This document shows positions 46,073-58,144 of a stretch of DNA of 64,000 nucleotides, in pieces; within the stretch, counting starts at the first letter, position 1; each line of letters opens with the position of its first letter. Source of the stretch: Eutypa lata. Lineage: Eukaryota; Ascomycota; Sordariomycetes; Xylariales; Diatrypaceae. The position numbers and the translations under genes were made by a program. The notes below the pieces were generated by a model. The model saw only the letters and a list, made by a program, of their open reading frames with translations. It ran no database searches and was not told the origin of the DNA. The DNA lies in assembly GCA_022661535.1 (NCBI GenBank), contig JAKULF010000003.1, positions 806,001-870,000 on the forward strand, given 5' to 3'.

Positions 46073-47911
46073 ATGACGACCGCCCGAGTACACCCGTCGT
46101 GGAAGCGATCCGGATCGCGGTACGAGCAGCCATACGGATTTCAGGAGGAGCTATACGCGAAGATCTCGGTGCCCCCAGGCGAGCGGGGGCTCTTCCTCGT
46201 CGCTTCGTACGTGGGCTTCAAATACACGGGGGCACAGAAGAAGACAACGGAAGACTTCGCGCGATTGTTCAAGCAGGCATGGATCCAGGTGAGCAGCCGG
46301 AGTCCCCTTACCCTCCTCCCGTAGTCTTATCTCGAGAGCTTTACAATCTCGAATGGAAACTATTATGGCTGGTTTGGACCTCACTAGGATGATGTCACAA
46401 GCCTCCCGAGATGTCTCTTAGACCACCCTTCACTAACCCCAGAAACCTACCTACCTACATAGACGCGACACCAGTTCCCGGCGCTCGCAGCCCTAGCCGG
46501 ACCTAATGGCAAAGTATACGAGACGCCACGCAGCACGGCGCAGGTCGAGGAGTGGGCGCGGGAGACGTTCCGGGTGCAGCACGACCTCACGGGGGCGGAG
46601 CTCTTCCGAGACTTAAAGAAAACCGCATTCATCACTTTACACTACCTACCCGAGTCGCGCGAGCTCTTCCTACAGACCGAGCACCACCACCTGGACGGCC
46701 GCGGCCTCATGGTAAGCTCTCGGAGCTCTTTATTCCCTTCTTTAGCCTGTCTCGAGAGCTCTTTGTCTGAGGCAATGCTACAAGCTCCCGAAATATAACA
46801 CACTAAGCAACGGTGTATTTTACTAACTCCGAGGGTTGGAAAGTACTTCTGGGACCGATTCTTCCGGGCCGTGGCCTCGCCCCAGAGCAACCTCGAGTTC
46901 GGGGACGGGGCCGAGGTGGCGAGGCTCCCGCCGCGGTCCGACGACCTCCTCGACCTGGACGAGAAGGCGAAGGGGCGGGGGCGGGAGCTCGCGCTCGCGA
47001 TGCTGGAGCCGCTGAACTCGGGCGACCCCATCTGCATGCCGGTGGACGTGGCGGCGGGGAGCCCGGCCCGCAACGGCAGCGTGGAGACGCCGTTCAGCGC
47101 CCGCGAGACGGACGCCGTGACGGCCGCGTGCCGGGCCCAGAACCTCAGCGTGACGGCCGCCTGGCACACCGCCGTGGCGCTGGCGACGCGCGCCATCCAG
47201 CGCGCCGGGACCCCCGGCGGCGCCGCCGGAAATAAGTTCATGGGCTACGCCAATTTTAGCCTGCGCGGGTACTTCCCGCAGTCTGCGGACAAGGACGCCT
47301 ACACCGTGACGAACCACCACACGGTCCTGCCGACGGCCGTGGAGACGGAGGGGAGGAGCTTCGCCGAGATCGCGGCGGAGCTGGCGGCGTTCTACCGGCG
47401 GGGCATCTCGGAACCTGCGGAGGTGTGGAGTGCGCGTAAGCAAATATTTCTGTCGTTATTGTTTTCTTTCTGTTCTCTTTTCTCGCTAATTGTTTTTTTT
47501 TTTTTTTTTTTTTTAATAATCCGTAAAAGAAAGAAAGAAAGAAACAACTGCTAACCTCCAGACGCCGCCACGCCAGTACGCCCGATGATCGAGGAGCTCA
47601 CGCCGATATTCATACGGGGGGACATCGTGGACACGACGCCGGCGGTGTCGAGCCTCGGGAACACGGACCAGTTCATCGGGCAGCGGTACGGGGACGACTG
47701 GGAGGTCGAGGACGTGTGGTTCGGCGACACGGTGACGGGCCCCTGGCTCGAGGGATTCATGTGGGCGCGGCGCGGCCGCATCGTCCTCGGCACGTGCTAC
47801 AACACGGGCTACTACACGGAGCGCGACGTCCGGGAGTTCAACGAGCGCATCGCGCAGACGCTGATGGAGGGGCTTGGGCTGTACGAGAAGGCGCCCCGGA
47901 GCTTGATCTAG
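46073..47911 (+). CDS. CoA-dependent acyltransferase, TRI3-like (HHxxxDG)
   Basis: Four exons: 46073-46288, 46463-46711, 46844-47435 and 47577-47911; 463 aa. The active-site motif HHHLDGRGL (HHxxxDG family) is near the end of exon 2. Other support: MTTARVHPSWKRSGSRYEQP, TRHQFPALAALAGPNGKVYE, TAAWHTAVALATRAI, NKFMGYANFSLRGYFP and WLEGFMWARRGRIVLGTCYN. Overall layout resembles the trichothecene 15-O-acetyltransferase TRI3 and related condensation-superfamily enzymes, which move an acyl group from CoA to a hydroxyl. The substrate is unknown. No polyketide, terpene or peptide synthase lies nearby, so this is a solitary copy that may act in detoxification or in a pathway encoded elsewhere. Intron 3 holds an uninterrupted run of 22 T (47493-47514). 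Confidence 0.85.
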
Positions 47912-48384
47912 GTATGTATGTAGGTACCTAACTAAGTTGAACTGAGTGTTGGACTGACTGACTGACTAACTGGGCGGTTAATAGAGATTAGATAGGATAG
48001 GAGGCAACGATCAATACCTGTGCTAGAGTAGATAGGTATGGGATAGAAAGAAGCACTTGCTGAAGGCGAGGACTATTTATACGTATGTATGTACATAGTT
48101 AGCTGTCTAATGATAGCATGTATTTTCCACACGATGAGAATACTTCGATAGAACAACTTGACGACTTGTGTATGTATATTGTGGGCGCTGTGAAACATGG
48201 TCCGTGAGGTCATGATGTGTTGATTTTCTATGCTACTTAATAGGAGGATGTGCCATATCCATCTACCTGTCTACATCGTCACTCATGATATCTTCTATAT
48301 CTATCTACCCATCCCCATCATCCGTAGCTCGTTCCAGATGCGTACACACACAAGAGGACAACTATATATCATCACCAACTCCAA
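47912..48384. other. Convergent intergenic gap
   Basis: 3' ends of the acyltransferase (+) and Slh1 (-). No gene seen. Confidence 0.5.
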
Positions 48385-51300
48385 CTAGCCCCCCTTCTTC
48401 TGCGACTTATCAACATCATCATCCACCTTAGGCAGGGCCGGGATCTCCACCCCGAGGACCTTATACTCCATGCCGACGTACGCATCGCTCAGGACGAGGA
48501 CGTCCACCTTCCTGCCATCGGGGTGCTTGCCGGGCTCGGGAAGCTTGATGGTAGTCTTCGCCGTCGGCCTGTCACCCTTATTCACCGACGACTGACCCTG
48601 GCCCTGACCCTGGCGGCTACCACCACCACTGGACCAGCCCGCGCGCTTGATGGCTAGGATCTCATCGCGCGCGACGTCGCAGACGACGACGAACCAGCCC
48701 TCGGTCTGCGGCTTGGGGAAGCGGGGGGCGTAGACGCGGGCGTCGCGCTCGGCGGTGACGGGGTTCAGGCGCTTGAGGGACACGGCGAGCGAGAGGGCCG
48801 TCACGTCCTCGGCGCGGACGCTCACGCTCACGTTGGGGATGGCGGCGGCGGCGCTGAGGAAGCGGCCTTGCTGGGAGGCGGGGACGCCTAGGTCCCGGGC
48901 CAGCTGCTCGAGCTTGGCGCGGGGCAGGGAGCTCAGCTTCTGGAGGGTGGCGGGCACGCCGCCGCCGCCGCCCTTCTTCAGGTTGGCGGCGCCGGTGCCG
49001 GTGCCGGGCAGGATGGAGAGGGCGGGGTCCTCGGGCCACCGGGCAGACTTGATGCACTGCAGCAGTTTGATCATCTCGAGGCAGCTGGAGAGGTGGCCGA
49101 GCTCGGTGATGACGTCGATAGAGGCCTGAATGATTCGTATTGACTGGTCCAGGACGCTCGTCTGATCACCTACGTAATCAGTAATGGGGAGTTCAATGCG
49201 CGCCATGTGTGCTTGCAGGAGCAGGAAGGCTTTGACGTGGGGATCCCACATCGGCAATCCAAAGGTGTTGCCTTGGTATGGGAGGTTCCTGGATAGTTCT
49301 GCATTGATGAGATCCTCGTTGTGACGCACGGGAAGTTCGTCGTATTCCGTCGCACGAGACATCCAGGAGAGTACATCAACGAAGCTACCGTTGGCCTTGG
49401 CATTCTTGACGAGGTGGCGGATAGTCTTATGCGACAGGTAATAGTAACTCATGATCTTGCCCAAGGGCGTAGGGTCGACGTCACCATTTGGATATACCTC
49501 GACACATTTCGAGGTAGCCAGTTCATCCAGAGATTTGTTGACCATCTCGATCATAAATTCGTTAGCCAGCTGCTGAGCTGCGATTGTGCTGTGTTCCTCA
49601 GCAGATATCTCAAGCCCATAGTAGGAGGGATTCTTGTGGAGTCTTCGGAAAAAGAAAGTCCACGTCAGGTAATCAAGAGCATCTTGCTTCGTGATGATAG
49701 TTTCCGCAGAGACTTCAGCGCACAAATGATTGTCGAGAACGGTATGCAGAGATGACTCTACGGGGAATCCCGTATGTAGGAAGTGCTTGTAGAAGTCTTT
49801 CTTCGCGTCTTGGGTAAAGATACGTGCGACGCCTGAATTGTCGAACTGAGGACGCCCAGCACGACCAAGCATTTGTAAAACGTCCGTCAGGTCCATGTCC
49901 TTATAACCTTCTATCTTGGCATCGTAGAACTGCGTGCCTTTGACGATAACCAAATGAGCGGGGAGGTTAACACCCCAAGCTAATGTGCTCGTTGCCACCA
50001 AAATCTGAATCTTGTTGTTCAAGAAGAGCTCTTCGGCTAGTTGACGATCAGATTCGACAAGACCAGCATGATGCAGCCCAATACCAAAGTTAATAGCTTC
50101 TTTCAATGCATCGTCCTTAACCCTGGCAAGGTTGAGCTGGAGATCGTCTTCATCCATATGCACAAACCTCCGGGGATTATCTTCCATGCCACAGAAGTTG
50201 ATCAGGTCCTTTGCTGTTAAACGTGTTTGACGTCGAGAAGGTACAAATACGATAACCGGCTTGTCAGGACTATGGGTTTTAATTCCAAGGAAAGTCGGCC
50301 GGTTCATGGATTGCATCAGAGGGCAGAAACCCCGAACTTCAGGGAAGCCGTCGATATACAATTCCAGTGGTACCGGCCGCACAGAGTGCCTAAAGTTGAA
50401 TAGGCCTTCCTTTACTCCAAGCCAGTTGCCCAGATCGGTTGCATTAGCACATGCAGTAGACATACCCAAGAGCCTGACGGAATTCTTGGTGGACTCTGCG
50501 ATGTAATTCATTCCTAGAAACGTTAGCATCAACACGTACTCTGCTCCAAATGTTGCAAGGACTTACGGGATACAATGATCTCAAGAATCGGACCGCGATC
50601 TCCCGCAAGCAGATGAATCTCATCGATTATCACGAGTGCTACTTGGCGCACATAGCCTCTGGTCTGCCAGCTACGGGAAATACCATCCCACTTCTCTGGC
50701 GTAGTGATGATGACGTCCGCATCTTTAATGGTTCTCGTGTCGGGAGTATTGTCACCTGTCAATTCTACCAGTTTGAGGCCCAGTGGACCTGCAAGTCTAG
50801 CACCCCAATCTTTGACTCGCTCGCGAACCAGTGCCTTCATCGGAGCAATATATACTACTTTCGACCCTGGCTTTTCGCGGAATGCCCACCACATTGCAAG
50901 CTCTGCCGCAACAGTCTTTCCACTACCAGTGGGTGATCCAAGGAGGACATTTGCTGGCGTGTGATAGAGAGTGTGGAAAATTTGTGTTTGCATAGGGTTG
51001 AAGAACTGGAACCGCCTCGCATATATCTCTTCCAAAGCAGGGTTTTTGAGGGCGGAGATAGGCAAAGGCTGCAGGTTTAACAAGTCCGTGTAGACGCTTT
51101 CCGTGTCGGGCCGGATGAGATGTTGAAACGACACAGGTGTGACTGTCTCTGCACCGAGCCATTTGTCAGATACAGCCCTGACATATATCTGGCTTGGTAG
51201 AGGATCCGAAAGTGGAATGGTAAAGTTGAGCTCGTGATCATCATATAGCTTCCTCCTATTAAGGATGAAGAATTCATGGTGATAGATCTCCGAGCTGTCC

Positions 51301-54300
51301 GAGTTCTCCACCCAGATATAGAAGGACTCAGATGTGCCATGAACTTGGTCATTCCACCTGAAGTCGGGGGTGACATAAAGCTTGATTCTCAAGACATCCC
51401 GATTCAGGGGTGCGATTTCCGCATCTACCGTTACCGTTGGGAAGTTCTCAACAATCTTGGCGACCTTCTTGCCTGCATTGTGATTGTGTACTAAACCGCC
51501 AATCTCTGCAGCGTCCATGTCACGCATAGCTTCAATGCTCAAGGCATCTTTAGCATCTACCTGATTCAGGACCGATTTAGGCAGATCAAATTGGTGAAGA
51601 GGATGTTGGAAAGGCCAGAGTCGCTTCTCGATGGATTTTGCTAGAGTCAACAGTACAAGGCATTGGTAACCCCATCGTCGATTCAATGCGATCATGAAAA
51701 GAGCACGGCAAATCCGTCCAGCTTGTTGAGCTACATAATTCAGATCATTTGTTAACGCGAAATCTTCCGGCTGCACACGACAGATATAAGACTGCAGCAA
51801 GATGTTGGTTTTGGCTTGAGGTGTATCAATGCCACCGGGGACATCACAGGGGATGAACTCTTTCCGCAGTCTTGTCAACTCATTAGCCTCGCTATCTCTA
51901 GACTGGACGTTGTCGAATTCTGCGCTCATGCTGATCATTTTCAAGATGTCTGCCTCAGTGGAATCAGGCTTCATCTCCTTGTTGAATATTTTAATACTAG
52001 ACTGCTGGATGTAGTATTGGCTGGCAATGCGCCCAATGTCTTTGCTTCTGAGCTCCTCTGTTATCTCATTGAATATGATCATTTGGCTCTGTTGCAAGGT
52101 GCGTGCCGCTTGAATGGCGAGCTGTCGTCGCCTCTGGACGAGGTTCGGGTCGTCTCGAATCTCGGCCCATTCGATGCCATAAGCCATGGGGTTCCTTTGC
52201 ATTCTAACGAAGAGATAGGAGTATCCAATCCATTGAACTGCTTCTGGGATAGAAGTGACAGTGCCTAAAGCAATCTCGGCATTTAGGTTGTCTACCAATT
52301 TCGACGAAAACCGGGACTCAATAGGCTGTTGTTCCGTGACCGCCGTCAGGTAGTGCTGGACCTTGTCTCCGATGGTACAAATCATGCCAATGCCCACATC
52401 TTCAAACTGGGGTCGTCCAGCACGTCCGAAGATCTGGAGGACGTCGAGGATTCCGAGATCGACAAATTTTCCATCTTGGGCACTGTATACTTGAGTTCCC
52501 TTGATGATAACGGCAGCGGCCGGCAGGTTAACACCCCATGCCAGCGTCGCAGTACAGCAAAGTACCTTGATTACGCCCTCACCGAAAAGTCTCTCCATCT
52601 GGTTTCTGTCTGCTCGAGTCATACCAGCATGGTGTATACCTAGGCCCTTGGGTAGAAGGTCCCTAAGCTCACGGGCGCGGCAGGACTTCATGTCTCTAAT
52701 AGCCTGCTCGTATTTTGGATGTCCCTGAGGATCGAAGAGGTCTACGCAAAACTCATCGACGGCTTTCTCGTGTAACATCTTGGCTGTCTGAAGGGTGTCT
52801 CGCCTCGAGTGGACAAAGACCATGATCTGATGACCTTCTTCTAACATATCTCTGACCTTCTCAAAACTGACGGTATCGAGGGTGTCTCTTGTGAGCCTTG
52901 CACCATCCTTACCCTTGATTTGCTTAACTCCAATGAAGTGTTGCTCTAAGGGAACGGGGCGAAACGAGCCATCAAAATAGAACATTCCAGCAGACCTGTT
53001 CACTTTGAGGAAATCGGCAACGTCGATATAGTTGGGGAGTGTTGCGCTTAGGCCCACAATGCGGATTAAAGATTGAGTACTTTCAACCTGCCGTTCAGTC
53101 CGAGCTACTAGCGACTCGAGGACAGCACCGCGCTCATCATGAAGCATGTGCACCTCATCAATGATAAGCAGCCTGACTTTTTGTACCAGTTCAGTATCAC
53201 CAGTTCCTTTTCTCGTTACCACGTCCCATTTCTCGGGAGTGGTCACAATAATTTGCGTCTGAACAATTTCGGACTTGGTGAGGTGCATATCTCCCGTATA
53301 TTCACGGACCTGGATCCCAAGCCATGCTAGGCGCTTTCCAAGTTTGCCTGTGATTTCCGCAGCTAGGGCTTTCATTGGAGCAACGTAGACAATCTTGAAA
53401 TCCTCAGTGGCGACAGCAAAATCTGTTGCTTCTAGATTCTCAACGGGGTTTGGCGTAACATAGTGGCCGATAGTTTGTAAAATCGTGAGCATAGCTGCGT
53501 CTGTTTTACCAGCACCGGTAGGGGCGCAGATTAACATATTTTCGCTGGTCTTGTAAGCGACAGGATGAACGAGACTTTGCATTCTATTGAGAGACGTGTA
53601 TCCCTTGAACGTCCTGCGGCACAGCCCGTCCATGTCTTTGATATGAATGAGCTTCTGGCCAGGACGAAGCGTCCCGGTTTTACCGGCAGGAATAATGTAC
53701 TCCTCGTACTTCTCGAACTGCTTTCTCTCGCTTCCAGCCGGTAAAGCATACCTCTTGCCGGAGTGGCTGAGGGTATTCCCTGCATTATGAGCTTTGTACA
53801 CGTGCGGATATTGGACTTCCTTGTACATAGATGGACCTAAGGCGGCGCTTTTATGCTCATGATCTTTTTGGCGAAGTGCCTCGTCCCTCTGTGCTCTCGT
53901 CAACAGTCGGCGGCCAGTCGGCTCGTCCTCTGCCTGAGCTGCGAAACTAGTCGTGATTTCGTCCTTGCGAGACAAAACCTCGATGATAAAGTCGAAGTCA
54001 TCGAAGCCGATGAGGTCGGTAAGTAGAGATTGTAACTCATTTTCGGACTGGTTGGAACTGAGGGCCTCTAGAATCTGCGCCTGGAAAGCGTCCGGGGACA
54101 AGCCATTTTTCTTGGCAGCAATGGTCGAACACTGCTGGGTAAACCATGCTGGTCCGTGGCTTCCACCATCAAGCTGGCCGTTGGTCTCCTCGATGAAATC
54201 ACTGCTGTAGAGGTCTTCATCATCATCTGATATGAAGTCCCATACATCGTCTCCGCTGTTGGCGGATGTGAAGTCCTCGTCATCCAGGTCAAATTCGGCG

Positions 54301-54422
54301 CTGTAATCGGTTCCACTGGCGGGATTTTTACTCGGCAGCTTGAGTTCTGCTAAAGCCGTTTTCATGGCTGCGAACTGTGCCCGCCATTGGGTTTCTGCTT
54401 CGCTTATGGACGCTGAAGCCAT
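48385..54422 (-). CDS. SLH1: Slh1/ASCC3-type double-cassette Ski2-like RNA helicase
   Basis: Two exons on the minus strand, 50567-54422 and 48385-50513, one 53 bp intron (GTAAGT...TTCTAG); 1,994 aa (yeast Slh1 is 1,967). Slh1 is the helicase of the RQT complex, which splits collided ribosomes. Cassette 1: Walker A with Lys306 (APTGAGKTDAA), DEVH with Asp422, GLSATLPNY, LGIHHAGMTRADR, then a Sec63 domain. Cassette 2: Lys1169 (GSPTGSGKTVAAE), DEIH with Asp1267, LLGMSTACANA in place of a canonical SAT motif, GLHHAGLVESDR, and a second Sec63 domain. The acidic N-terminus and the MASASISEAETQWRAQF start match Slh1/Mug81 rather than the spliceosomal Brr2. The intron falls in the IVSRMNYIAES segment. 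A short acidic, Lys-ending tail closes the protein. Cytosolic. Confidence 0.95.
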
Positions 54423-55360
54423 TTTCAAAACGAAATAGTGGATAGTACTCTTGTGTTCTGATCTATGCCCTTTGATAAGTCTCAATTACTGCTTAGAATT
54501 TTATAACAATATTTGTAGATAATGGTAAAGGACGATCGAAAAGAACCGTCAGTCAGATCTTACCAACTCGAAGATGTAAACGGCGAATGACTCTTATCGC
54601 GTAAGTATCAGCGTACCTAACTCCCTACAGTGGGTAGGCGGGGTCTGACAGATGCCCAAGTAGTACTTATATACATACATGTATGTATGTATGTATGTAA
54701 GCACATGCAATCAACATACAAAGTCTTTGCCAAAATAATTCATACGACCTTTGGTCATACAAGAGATATAACTACACGTAAGTTAAGCTTAAGGTATTGA
54801 CATATTATGTAATTTGAATAATCATAGGTCTACTATTTCATAAAATAATCACCAGTTGCCACTGAAAAAGCAGGTATTATTCGAATCGTAATATATGATT
54901 AAGGGTATCATTTAGTTAATTTGTCATTAACTTGCACCTACATCCTCAATCCCCAGCTTCACATTTCAACTTATAAGTTTATCAAGTATGCCTCGTCTCC
55001 TTAAACCCCCAAATTTCTTTTCCAAAAAAAAAGGAGCGAGCGCTCTATAGGAATGCTCTCTACACTACAAACAGCAAAGTATCATTTAATCACACTATAG
55101 CACTACCCGCGGGCCCACACAGTCCGAAGACCGCTTGCGAGGTTCGTTGATATATTGACTACATGTAGGTCTACTGGCGCCAGCGACCAAGTTTATATAA
55201 CAAATATGTGTCGCCATAGAACGGGTTCACGAGATAGCACACCGAAAGAAAGTAATATATATACAGTAGGGGCGTACTCAACACGCCCCAAGAGTTCAGA
55301 ATAGTATAATTATTACACGGCCCAATGAAAATAGAATCTGAATCTCTATGGTCTCACTGT

Positions 55361-55399
<39 letters not shown>

Positions 55400-55894
55400 A
55401 TAAAACAAAATAAAATAAAATTCAGTACAGTAATCGCAAATCCGGCACGCCTCCAACCCAGGGGTATCAAGGGACAACCGGCAAGGTCCATCGTGTCATC
55501 TGTCGCTCCACATCCGAGAAAAAAAGAAGGAAAAAAAGTAAAAAAAGTAAAACATAGGGAACCAACGTAGATGATGCTGCGCGTATGTGTATGTGTGTTT
55601 GTGTCGAGTCGCAGACTCGAATGTCCCAAACAATAGGAAGTGAGTATCCCAATATCCCAATATCCCTCCTCCCCCGCCCACCCGCCCAAAAGAACATAAG
55701 CCGACTGCCGGTCGCCCATTTTCTAATATGTCATTCGAAGTGAACTCGCTCGTTTTTTTCATCCCCAAACACCCTAACCTAACTCATCAAAAAAAAAAAA
55801 AAAGTTAAAAAAAAAATGTATGTATCACAGAAGAAAGAGTCAATACTCGAAGTAGATGAGGGATGAGGGATCCATCTCCCCGTTAGGTAAGAAT

Positions 55895-55942
<48 letters not shown>

Positions 55943-55954
55943 TAGGTATGTTAT
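54423..55954. other. Intergenic with several microsatellites
   Basis: ATGT repeats at 54675-54700, a GA run at about 55364-55392 and A-rich runs near 55790-55815. A TAG triplet run covers 55895-55940, just 3' of the next minus-strand gene. No gene seen. Confidence 0.6.
55895..55940. repeat. (TAG)n microsatellite, about 15 units
   Basis: Perfect triplet run of about 46 bp in the presumed 3' UTR of the minus-strand gene ending at 55955. Likely polymorphic. Confidence 0.95.
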
Positions 55955-58144
55955 TCACGCCGCCTCCAGGACGACCCTCTCGCTCTTTCGGTTCTGCGGC
56001 AGCTGCGCGTCGAGGTGGACCCCGGACGAGACCAGCGTCGGCGTGGCACTCTTCGTCTCGGCCATGGTGATCTTGGGCCCCGCCAAGGTGACCTGCACGG
56101 GGCTGCTCTTCGCGCTGGCGCCAGCGGTGCTCATACCGGACCTAGAGGGGGCCTCCCGGAGCCGCGGCGTGCTGCGGCCCGTGTGCAGCGGCCTCAGCAT
56201 CTTGCGCTGCTGCCGGGAAATGGAGATCTGGCGCGCGATCGACGCCTCGACCGGGCTCATGTCCTTGGTGATGACGATGTCGTCGTCGTTGCCGCCATCG
56301 CCGTCGTGGTCATTGTCGGGCTCTGCGTGGGTAGAGCGGTCCGAGTCGTCGTGGACCGAGGACTGCGACGAGGGAAGGGTGGTGTTGGTCTTGGCTGACG
56401 ACGCTGACGAGGAAGGGGACCCCTTCTGACTGCTTACGCTGGAGGATGCTGTCGAGGGCGCTTGTTGCGATACTGAGGAGGGATTCACCATTTCCCACTT
56501 CGGCTCCGGTGCCTGCTGGGCTTGGGCGCGGGACGGATCTTGCTGGATCAGTTCTGGCGACTTCACTTCACTTTCGTCATCGCATGTGTCGGAGTCCGTG
56601 GGTGATTCCAAGATCAAGCTCGACACTTCAGGGTCGAAGCGATGTGGTTTGGGGGCAGAGAGCTGCTCCCTGTTCTTAGCAAGGGTTGCGATCGTAAGTT
56701 TGCCCTTGGGGTGACCCTGTGCAGGATCTCGCAGGTGGTTATAGGACGACTGTTTGTCATCGGGAGATGGCTGTTCTGCATCGAATCTGTGTCTCAAAGG
56801 AGAGTGGAGCATTGCTGGAGAAGTGTTAGATCTCGCGAGGCCTCCTCTTGCATGAGGCGATAGCCTGTAAGAGGTCTTGTGAATATCCTGGCTGCTAGGA
56901 GGAGTGGGAAACTGGTCGAATGTCGGCGAACCCCCTGGCTGTGGTGATGACGCTCTCCGAAAACGTTCGGAATGCTTTGCTCCCTGTCCGTAGTGTTAGG
57001 TTTGGTAGGTTGTTGGAACTGTGCCTTTACTAACCTGTTCTTGTTCCCTAGCATCATCAAGGTTCCTCAGCTGCTGGAGAGTTGCTTGTCTCCTGGCTAA
57101 TAGATTGGATGACGACGGCTTATCTAAGACACTAGAAAACATAACCGAGTATCGCTCAAGCTCCACGGTTGGAATCTCTACGTTTAGCATAGGACCCTTT
57201 GCTGCGGGCCCCTTTGTTGGAGGTAGGGGACTTCTTTCCACTGCCGGCACGCCGTCTAACACAATAGGAATGCTCCCAAAACTTCTATCGCCCTGGGTTC
57301 GACCGGCTGGAACCTTTGGTTGGTGCTCTATAGCTACGTCTTCTGCAAATGGTGCGGTGTTCGTCCTGACCATGAGGGGTTTGTGCTTGGGTATCTTACG
57401 GCTGGCAGACGTATGGCTCCTCTCTAGCTTCGCCGTTGGCCGCGCCTGGGGTGTTCCTCTCGGCTCTGAGCTACGGGGCTCATTTGATCCTGAAACTGGC
57501 ACACTGGCGGTTGACTGGTCTGAATGTTTCCTCCCGAACATGCCGAAAAGCTTCCACCTTCCCGGCTGTTTCTTCGGGGCCGGCGCATCGGAAGATTTGA
57601 CGCCACTCATTTTCGAGGGAGCAGGAGACACATTCCGCTGCATCTTTTGAGCCGAGTGTGAATTCCATGTGTGCCAGTTTGAAGATTGCCCGGGGCTTCC
57701 TAAAGCCATCCCTATCTCGCTTCCCTCCTCAAGTGTTGGCATCTTAATGGTAGGAACAGCCAGGTTTCCAGAAGTTGATGTTGATTGTGGACTAAGTTCA
57801 GGCACGGCTTGTCGAGTTCGATGATTACCATATGATCTGAAGTCTGCACCAGCGGATGGCTTCGTATTCAGGAAGGAGTCATCTCTTGATACTCTCTTGC
57901 TGAAATTCCTGTTCTCGAATATAAACTGGTTGCCTCCGGGGTCGCGGGCACCTGGCCCATCAGAAGTAGAGGGCCGTTCCGCCATCATGACTTGGGATAA
58001 TGGTTGTGTAGTGAGAAGAGGACGGTGATCATGGCAAAGATTGCCAGTTGTGGGAGAGGTCACCCTAGTATTATATGAGGAGTACTCTTCTTGATCTGTT
58101 ACAGTCCCTGGTCTAGTAGAACGGGAACTAACCAGTTTAAACAT
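55955..58144 (-). CDS. Unrecognised fungal protein, largely disordered, 712 aa
   Basis: Two exons on the minus strand, 57035-58144 and 55955-56983; intron GTTAGT...GGACAG, phase 0. I do not recognise a named domain. Visible features: a Ser/Pro/Thr-rich body; a basic patch KKQPGRWKLFGMFGRKHSD near 195-215; the ordered-looking segment VELERYSVMFSSVLDKPSSS into LLARRQATLQQLRNL near 330-360, probably helical and the part I would expect to be conserved in Pezizomycotina; an acidic stretch DNDHDGDGGNDDDIVITKD; and EASIARQISISRQQRKMLRP near 600. No signal peptide or membrane helix. Composition suggests a phosphorylated scaffold or regulator, but nothing supports a specific role. The start at 58144 is the first ATG of the frame. 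Confidence 0.75.

Noticed and set aside
46073..54422. A secondary-metabolite cluster around the acyltransferase
   Set aside because: Neighbours are a GTPase, a helicase and gene-poor DNA. No synthase, P450, transporter or cluster regulator is present.
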